DNA from: UCB3 sp964415605
Lineage (GTDB): Bacteria > Chloroflexota > Anaerolineae > Epilineales > Epilineaceae
Length of the DNA stretch: 7,658 nt
Direction of reading: 5' to 3'
NCBI GenBank assembly: GCA_964415605.1
Contig: CAYQBA010000204.1
Location: 1 to 7,658 of the forward strand
The notes below the pieces were generated by a model. It had not been told where the DNA came from. It made no database searches and saw nothing but the letters and a program-made list of their open reading frames with translations. Shown piece by piece: positions 6,623 through 7,658 of this stretch. A program made the translations under genes and the position numbers. How positions within the stretch are numbered: position 1 is the first letter of the stretch; every line of letters starts with the position of its first letter.

Positions 6623-6802
6623 GCCCCGAAGGGGCAGTTTCATGCTAGCCCGGGGCAACGCCCCGGGAACGATGGTCGACGTTGGGGTAGCCCTGAAAGG
6701 GCGATTCAAGGCTTGAATCGCCCTTTTAGGGCTGACTCCTCGGCAAATGCCCGTGACCCAGGGCGTCGCCCTGGGCTGAAATTGACGCTGCCCCTTCAGG
6801 GC
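6623..6802. repeat. Large imperfect palindrome made of triloop hairpins (REPIN/MITE-like element)
   Basis: The element is an inverted pair of about 88-91-base units centred on base 6711. The inner arms 6689-6710 and 6712-6733 match at 21 of 22 positions around CGATTCAAG-G-CTTGAATCG. Each unit holds three small hairpins. On the left these are GCCCC-GAA-GGGGC (6623-6635), CCCGGGGC-AAC-GCCCCGGG (6649-6667) and GCCCT-GAA-AGGGC (6690-6702). The right-hand counterparts are at 6720-6732, 6757-6775 and 6790-6802. In the eight-pair hairpin one G-C pair on the left is an A-T pair on the right, so pairing is kept. The structure resembles paired REP sequences (REPINs) or a small non-autonomous mobile element. 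No target-site duplication or encoded protein was seen. Its position, downstream of the CRISPR array as transcribed, may also let it act as a terminator. Confidence 0.75.
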
Positions 6803-7029
6803 GAAAACAGCAGACGGCGCCAACGCTTGCCGCGAGCCCAATAACCTGCGTAATGCACAGATCCTGCGGCGGGGTCTTGCCTGTCGGCGCCGGCTGCACG
6901 GATATGTCCTCCGCCGCCTGCCTGCCGTGCTTGAGCCCGTTTGCCCAATCCACCTGCGGGACGCCACTCACCGGCTGCAATTGCGACCGATGAGCGACGT
7001 CTGTCCATTCAACCCGGCCAGATCAGCAG
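6803..7029. other. Non-coding trailer-side flank of the CRISPR array
   Basis: No gene is supported. The - strand frames that cross it have no ribosome site and run on into the palindromic element. As the array is inferred to be read leftward, this is the trailer side. A faint resemblance to the repeat's last 13 bases (GCAATTGCGAC near 6977-6987) was noted but is too weak to call. Confidence 0.4.
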
Positions 7030-7658
7030 ATTCCAATTCCCTCTTAATCGGGGTCGTCAATGTGACCCGTTACCTGGTATCTGCTGCTACGGGACTTCTA
7101 CTTCGTTTCAATTCCCTCTGAATCGGGGCCGTCATTGTGACCTCGATGCGATGCTCGAGCTCGACCCCGCGGTGCTCGTTTCAATCCCCTCTCAATCGGG
7201 GCCGTTATTGTGACTTGCGGCCGTCCCGATCTCGGTCAGAGGGAGTTTTTCGTTTCAATCCCCTCTCAATCGGGGCCGTTATTGTGACCTGGCGACAGAA
7301 ACCCCGTTGGCGACGAACACGCCTGTGTTTCAATCCCCTCTCAATCGGGGCCGTTATTGTGACACGAGGCCGACGCCGACGCGGACGGCCACGCCGAGTT
7401 TCAATCCCCTCTCAATCGGGGCCGTTATTGTGACACACGCCAACCACGACGAGCAGCCCAACTGTCGTCATGTTTCAATCCCCTCTCAATCGGGGCCGTT
7501 ATTGTGACGTGGGGCGTGTTCTACGGAACCCGCCCCGGGTCCATTGGTTTCAATCCCCTCTCAATCGGGGCCGTTATTGTGACCGGGGGCGGCGGGCTGA
7601 CCGGGGCACTGTCGGCCCTGGGTTTCAATCCCCTCTCAATCGGGGCCGTTATTGTGAC
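7030..7658 (-). CRISPR. CRISPR array, nine 37-bp repeats and eight spacers, truncated at the right edge, inferred leftward transcription
   Basis: Repeats lie at 7030-7066, 7105-7141, 7178-7214, 7252-7288, 7327-7363, 7398-7434, 7472-7508, 7547-7583 and 7622-7658. On the + strand the repeat starts GTTTCAATCCCC and ends CCGTTATTGTGAC. The last seven copies are identical. The second differs at 3 positions and the first at 7. Spacers are 38, 36, 37, 38, 34, 37, 38 and 38 bases and all differ. Read on the - strand the repeat begins GTCACAATAACG and ends ATTGAAAC, the 8-base 5' handle common in type I and III systems. Decay at the left marks the leader-distal end. Both indicate a leader beyond the right edge and transcription toward the left. 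CCCC and GGGG within the repeat can pair around an 8-base loop. No cas gene is in the window, so subtype cannot be assigned. The last repeat ends exactly at the window edge, so the array probably continues. Confidence 0.97.

Noticed and set aside
6726..6980. - strand ORF of 84 residues between the CRISPR array and the palindromic element
   Set aside because: There is no ribosome site and no recognisable motif, and almost a third of it lies inside the palindromic hairpin element.
6951..6987. A possible tenth, very decayed CRISPR repeat to the left of the first recognised one
   Set aside because: Only the last 13 bases show similarity (9 of 13). The rest does not align without gaps, and the implied spacer of 42 bases is longer than any other in the array.
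6941..7507. Several + strand ORFs across the CRISPR array with repeated peptides such as NPLSIGAVIVT
   Set aside because: The repetition is simply the translated CRISPR repeat, so these are not genes.

Overview
The window is a stretch of very GC-rich bacterial chromosome (G or C dominates third codon positions throughout). It holds five well-supported protein genes, one doubtful small ORF, a structured repeat element and one end of a CRISPR array. The taxon cannot be fixed from the sequence. The Chloroflexota (a secreted metalloprotease with a QAIQ / VPLV module, a long type I/III-like CRISPR repeat, a HEPN-MNT pair) are my best guess, held with low confidence. The sensor-like protein would also suit Myxococcota or another large-genome GC-rich bacterium.

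Layout, left to right. The first 40 bases carry a strong hairpin that probably ends an upstream gene. After about 320 bases of non-coding DNA, a + strand gene (361-2484) encodes a secreted zinc metalloprotease of metzincin type with two C-terminal beta-sandwich repeats. It is followed by a strong GC hairpin and a roughly 450-base gap. A + strand gene for a histone-deacetylase-fold zinc deacetylase (2938-3906) comes next. Convergent to it on the - strand is a two-gene operon: mntA (4437-4964, nucleotidyltransferase antitoxin) overlaps hepT (3961-4440, HEPN ribonuclease toxin) by 4 bases. A small ORF with an excellent Shine-Dalgarno sequence lies just upstream of mntA and runs into it. Further upstream on the - strand, 5386-6291 encodes an exported or membrane-anchored protein resembling the four-helix-bundle ligand-binding domain of chemoreceptors, without any signalling domain. 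Its promoter is about 180 bases upstream, leaving a structured leader.

From 6292 to the right edge there are no convincing genes. At 6623-6802 lies a large imperfect palindrome built of small triloop hairpins whose two arms show a compensatory base-pair change. From 7030 to the end is a CRISPR array of nine 37-bp repeats and eight spacers, cut by the window edge. The repeats decay at the left, and the repeat read on the - strand ends in ATTGAAAC. Both facts say the array is transcribed leftward from a leader beyond the right edge, so any cas genes are also outside the window.

Functional view: the right half looks like an accessory/defence area, with a HEPN-MNT toxin-antitoxin pair about 2 kb from a CRISPR array and repeat-rich spacer DNA between. 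The left half looks like ordinary secretory and metabolic genes. I see no complete novel multi-gene system. The most unusual items are the covarying palindromic hairpin element, the enlarged loop in the MntA active-site motif, and the small ORF overlapping mntA.
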